Assembly (NCBI RefSeq): GCF_001613465.1 | Contig: NZ_BDCK01000032.1 | Span: 62,001 to 126,000 of the forward strand | From: Nocardia niwae NBRC 108934 = DSM 45340 | Lineage (GTDB): Bacteria > Actinomycetota > Actinomycetes > Mycobacteriales > Mycobacteriaceae | Length of the DNA stretch: 64,000 nt | Reading direction: 5' to 3' | Shown: one piece after another, positions 61,117 to 64,000 of the stretch | How the letters are laid out: every line of letters starts with the position of its first letter | How positions within the stretch are numbered: the stretch's first letter is position 1 | The notes under the pieces: model-generated | What the model was told of the DNA's origin: nothing | Database searches by the model: none | The model's input: the letters and a program-made list of their open reading frames with translations, nothing else | Translations under genes and position numbers: made by a program

Positions 61117-61130
61117 TGTAACGTGTTCTA
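61117..61130. promoter_or_regulatory. KstR operator (kshA side)
   Basis: TGTAACGTGTTCTA (reverse complement TAGAACACGTTACA) matches the KstR motif, 24 bases upstream of the kshA start. With the hsaA-side box it frames the divergent promoter. Confidence 0.8.
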
Positions 61131-61153
61131 GTACAGATGGAGGAGGAAACGCG

Positions 61154-62350
61154 ATGGCAGTTACGCCACAGGCCGGTGCGAAGGTCCGGGAGCTGGATGT
61201 CGGCGCCGTACCGACCCGCTATGCGCGGGGATGGCATTGCCTGGGTCTGGCCAACACGTTCCGGGACGGCAAGCCGCACGCGGTGAACGTCTTCGGCACC
61301 AAGCTCGTCGTCTGGGCCGACAGCAACGGTGAACTGCGAGTGCTGGACGCCTACTGCAGGCACATGGGCGGCGACCTGAGCATGGGCGAGGTCAAGGGCG
61401 ACGACATCGCCTGCCCGTTCCACGACTGGCGCTGGTCGGGCACCAACGGCAAGTGCACCGCGATTCCGTACGCGCGGCGGGTGCCGCCGCTGGCGCGTAC
61501 CAGGAAGTGGACCACGCTGGAGCGCAACGGTCAGCTGTTCGTCTGGCACGACCACGAGGGCAGCCAGCCGCCGCCCGAGGTCACGATCCCGCACATCAAG
61601 GGCCCTTACACCGACGCCGACGGTAACCCCAGCGAGCAACTCGACAGCGGGTGGACCGACTGGACCTGGAACTCGATGCTGATCGAGGGCGCCAACTGCC
61701 GCGAGATCATCGACAACGTGGTCGACATGGCCCACTTCTTCTACATCCATTTCGCCTTCCCGACGTACTTCAAGAACGTCTTCGAGGGTCACATCGCCAC
61801 CCAGTTCCTGGAGACCAAGGGCAGGCCGGACATCGGCATGGCCTCCAAGTACGGCGGTGACACGCTGCTGAAGTCCGAGGCCTCGTACTTCGGCCCCTCG
61901 TACATGATCAACCCGCTGATCAATATCTACAGCGGTTACGAGGTCAAGAGCGTCCTGATCAACTGCCACTACCCGGTCACCCAGGACTCGTTCGTCCTGC
62001 AGTGGGGCATCACGCTGGAGAAGCCGAAGGGCGTCGACGGCGAGATGGCGGCCAAGCTGGCGGAGAAGATGACCGAGGGCATCAGCGTCGGTTTCCTGCA
62101 GGACGTCGAGATCTGGAAGCACAAGTCCAAGGTCGAGAACCCGCTGCTGTGCGAGGAGGACGGGCCGGTCTACCAGCTGCGTCGCTGGTATGACCAGTTC
62201 TACGTCGACCTGGCCGACGTCACCGAGAAGATGACCCAGCGCTTCGAGTTCGAGGTGGACACCACCAAGGCCAACGAGGCGTGGGAGGCCGAGGTCGCGG
62301 AGAACCTGCGGCGCAAGCGCGAGTCCGAGGAAGCCGAGGCCGGCGTCTGA
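61154..62350 (+). CDS. kshA: 3-ketosteroid 9-alpha-hydroxylase oxygenase component
   Basis: A 398-residue Rieske oxygenase. The Rieske cluster is CRHMGGDLSMGEVKGDDIA followed by CPFH, and the mononuclear iron site is in NVVDMAHFFYIHFAFPTYFK. KshA hydroxylates C9 of steroid ADD/4-AD, and with KstD this opens ring B. It needs the reductase KshB, which is not in this window. ATG 61154 follows GGAGGAAAC. Its stop codon overlaps the next gene (TGATG). Confidence 0.95.
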   Translation: MAVTPQAGAKVRELDVGAVPTRYARGWHCLGLANTFRDGKPHAVNVFGTKLVVWADSNGELRVLDAYCRHMGGDLSMGEVKGDDIACPFHDWRWSGTNGKCTAIPYARRVPPLARTRKWTTLERNGQLFVWHDHEGSQPPPEVTIPHIKGPYTDADGNPSEQLDSGWTDWTWNSMLIEGANCREIIDNVVDMAHFFYIHFAFPTYFKNVFEGHIATQFLETKGRPDIGMASKYGGDTLLKSEASYFGPSYMINPLINIYSGYEVKSVLINCHYPVTQDSFVLQWGITLEKPKGVDGEMAAKLAEKMTEGISVGFLQDVEIWKHKSKVENPLLCEEDGPVYQLRRWYDQFYVDLADVTEKMTQRFEFEVDTTKANEAWEAEVAENLRRKRESEEAEAGV

Positions 62351-62682
62351 TGGCGGCCACCTGGGCGAAGGCACCCGATTTCGCCGACCAGCCCGCTCGG
62401 CGAGCCGAAGTGCGCGCCCAGACGGTGGTCGACAAACAGCGCTATCTGGAGGACGGCCTGACCCCGCTGCGGTGTCAGGCCTGCCAGAGCCAGGTGCTGG
62501 TGCGCAAGAGCAGTACGCACCAGACCTCGGTGCAGTGGACCGGCGACCCGGCCGAGCGCTGCCCGGTCTTCGCCGAACTGAGCGCGCGCGGCCACGGGCC
62601 GGGCCGCCCCGACTCCTGTCCGAACCTCGAGCGCACCATCGCCTGGGCCGTGGACGAGGGCGTGCTCGAAATACCTGAGTGA
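62350..62682 (+). CDS. small four-cysteine protein coupled to kshA (Rv3527-like)
   Basis: A 110-residue protein with CQACQS, then RCPVF and SCPNL: a C-x2-C pair followed by two single cysteines, suggesting a zinc or iron-sulfur site. It resembles the protein encoded next to kshA in M. tuberculosis (Rv3527). The start ATG is part of the kshA stop TGATG, so the two are translated together. It could act as a small redox or assembly partner of the oxygenase; no function is established. Confidence 0.8.
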   Translation: MAATWAKAPDFADQPARRAEVRAQTVVDKQRYLEDGLTPLRCQACQSQVLVRKSSTHQTSVQWTGDPAERCPVFAELSARGHGPGRPDSCPNLERTIAWAVDEGVLEIPE

Positions 62683-62852
62683 TCAGGCTGTTCGGGGCAG
62701 GTGGGCGCTGATCGGTTTGCCCGCCGATCGCCGCGGCGGTGACCGCGCTGTCGCGGCCGAGCCGTGCTCCGGCTACGTTGACGGGAACAAAAAGGACCTT
62801 CGTGCCGGAACGGATACCGTTCGATCCGGCGCCGCAGGAGGGAGTTTCCGCG

Positions 62853-63671
62853 ATGCTGGTGCGGCATCTGGACTGCGCGACCATGTGCCCGGTCGGCGGG
62901 CGCGCGCTGCTGGGCAGCGGTGGGCTGCTGACCGGCGGACTGGTCGGCCATTGCCTGCTCGTCGAGTCCGAGGACGGACTGGTGCTGGTGGACACCGGAT
63001 TCGGCATGGCCGACGTGCTCGACCGCGCCAGGCTGGGGGCGGGCAGCGCGCGGCTGCTGCGGCCCCGCTTGCGTCCGGAGCTCACCGCGCTGCACCAGAT
63101 TCGCGGGCTCGGCTATCGGCGCGAGGATGTCCGGCACGTCGTGCTGACCCATCTCGATCTCGATCACGCCGGCGGGCTGTCGGACTTCCCCGACGCCACG
63201 GTGCACGTCTTCGCCGACGAACTCGACGCGGCGACCCAGCGCCCGACCCTCGGCGAGAAACTGCGCTACCAGCCGCGTCAGTGGGAGCACGGGCCCCGCT
63301 GGCTGGCTCACGAGACCGGGGCGGACACGTGGTTCGGTTTCACCGCCGTCCCGGTGCTGGAGGACATCATGCTGATCCCGCTGGTCGGGCACACCCGCGG
63401 GCACAGCGGTGTCGCGGTCCGGCAGAGCGACGGATGGTTGTTGCACTGCGGTGACGCCTATTTCCACCATCGGCAACTGGCGGCGGGGAAGGGTCGGCCG
63501 CCGGTCGGCCTGGGTGTCTTCGAGGTGCTGGCGAGCACGCTGGGGCGCGCCCGGGTGGAGAATCTGGAGCGCCTGCGCACGCTGCACGCCGACCACGGCG
63601 ACCGGGTGCGGATGTTCTGCGCGCACGATCCGCACGAGCTCGCCCAGTTCGCCACCGTGCCGGTGCGGTGA
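62853..63671 (+). CDS. metallo-beta-lactamase-fold hydrolase (AHL-lactonase-like)
   Basis: A 272-residue MBL-fold hydrolase. The motif reads THLDLDHAGG, so the usual second His of HxHxDH is Asp, a variant seen in several lactonase-like members; later metal ligands are in LIPLVGHTRGHSGV and LLHCGDAYFHHRQL, and CAHDPHE closes the site. ATG 62853 with GGAGGGAG upstream is preferred, because homologues begin MxVHHLD; GTG 62802 with AAAGGA would add 17 residues. Substrate unknown; its place after kshA allows a steroid lactone role. Confidence 0.85.
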   Translation: MLVRHLDCATMCPVGGRALLGSGGLLTGGLVGHCLLVESEDGLVLVDTGFGMADVLDRARLGAGSARLLRPRLRPELTALHQIRGLGYRREDVRHVVLTHLDLDHAGGLSDFPDATVHVFADELDAATQRPTLGEKLRYQPRQWEHGPRWLAHETGADTWFGFTAVPVLEDIMLIPLVGHTRGHSGVAVRQSDGWLLHCGDAYFHHRQLAAGKGRPPVGLGVFEVLASTLGRARVENLERLRTLHADHGDRVRMFCAHDPHELAQFATVPVR

Positions 63672-63677
63672 ATCCGG

Positions 63678-64000
63678 TCAGTCCAGCCGGAAGTCGGCGA
63701 AGTCGAACCCCGGCGAGACAATGCAGCTGACCAGGACGTATTCCGCGCCCGCAGGCCGCGCCGACTGACTGACGCCGCCGGGCACCACGGCTTGGAGCAG
63801 CTGCCCCTGCTCGAGGTCGGGGCCGAGGGTCACCACTTCGCCGCCGATGTCCAGCGCGAGCGGCCCGCCGCGATGCCAGAGCCACAGCTCGTCGGAGCGC
63901 ACCGTGTGCGGGGCGGACTGCTCGCCCGGCAACAGCAGGAAATGGATCGCCGTCGCCGCCGCACGCGGGCCCGGGTAGCCCTCTGGCATGAATTCCACCG
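63678..64000 (-). CDS. DUF985-type cupin, 5' end beyond the window
   Basis: The visible 106 residues form most of a DUF985 cupin: AIHFLLLPGEQSAPHTVRSD, ELWLWHRGGPLALDIGGEV, VVPGGVSQSARPAG and the terminal SPGFDFADFRLD. The N-terminal part (about 30-40 residues with the usual PHPEGGYYRE) should lie past the right edge. Function of the family is unknown. Confidence 0.8.
   Translation of the reverse strand, partial: VEFMPEGYPGPRAAATAIHFLLLPGEQSAPHTVRSDELWLWHRGGPLALDIGGEVVTLGPDLEQGQLLQAVVPGGVSQSARPAGAEYVLVSCIVSPGFDFADFRLD

Noticed and set aside
61014..61130. kshB expected next to hsaA
   Set aside because: Only the divergent promoter and kshA were found here; no reductase with ferredoxin and FAD motifs is encoded in the window.

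Overview
This is about 64 kb of a high-GC actinobacterial chromosome. Many genes start with GTG, several promoters look leaderless, and gene order matches the Mycobacterium tuberculosis Rv3592-Rv3579c block as well as its cholesterol regulon. CarD, MhuD, KstR/KstD and a CbtAB cobalt transporter under a B12 riboswitch all point to Mycobacteriales, most likely Nocardia or a close relative. The genus is inferred, not shown.

Layout. (1) 1-9.5 kb, envelope and stress genes: a two-component system (response regulator plus a histidine kinase with an odd repeat tail) divergent from a two-gene ABC exporter; a TetR-controlled azoreductase/guanidinium-exporter pair; OsmC; and cbtB-cbtA behind a cobalamin riboswitch. 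(2) 9.6-20.3 kb, conserved housekeeping core: mhuD, a hydrolase, mutY, canB, an Rv3587c-like membrane protein, radA, lpqE, carD, ispD, ispF, cysS and rlmB. disA, which sits beside radA in M. tuberculosis, is not there. (3) 20.3-29 kb: a crotonase and an acyl-CoA dehydrogenase; a zinc-type ABC importer znuA-znuC-znuB with a Zur-like box, followed by an array of about 19 ten-base repeats; and a trehalose-phosphatase/GH15 fusion.

(4) 29.1-36.8 kb, first steroid arm: kstR divergent from fadE34-fadE28-fadE29-chsH2-chsH1-ltp2 (cholesterol side-chain removal), with a perfect KstR palindrome between them. (5) 36.9-46.7 kb: NUDIX hydrolase; TetR/AFG1-like ATPase pair with a perfect operator; a MoxR-DUF58-DUF4129 membrane cluster with overlapping genes; a PucR regulator behind a coupled 37-codon ORF; a CBS-BON protein and a DksA-type zinc-finger protein.

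(6) 46.9-62.7 kb, second steroid arm: chsH3/hsd4B and kstD on the minus strand, divergent from a KstD-like flavoprotein plus hsaE-hsaG-hsaF; then a roughly 3.2 kb insert of accessory and broken genes (frameshifted release-factor-like remnant, ATP-grasp protein, YdeI-like protein, 5'-truncated ATPase with an inverted repeat at its break); then hsaA-hsaD-hsaC-hsaB divergent from kshA and a small cysteine protein. KstR-type boxes lie at both divergent promoters. Side-chain beta-oxidation (arm 1), ring opening by KstD/KshA, and A/B-ring meta-cleavage to pyruvate and acyl-CoAs (HsaA-G) therefore sit within 33 kb under one repressor. The window ends with a metallo-beta-lactamase-fold hydrolase and a partial cupin.

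No rRNA, tRNA, CRISPR array, intact transposase or prophage was seen.
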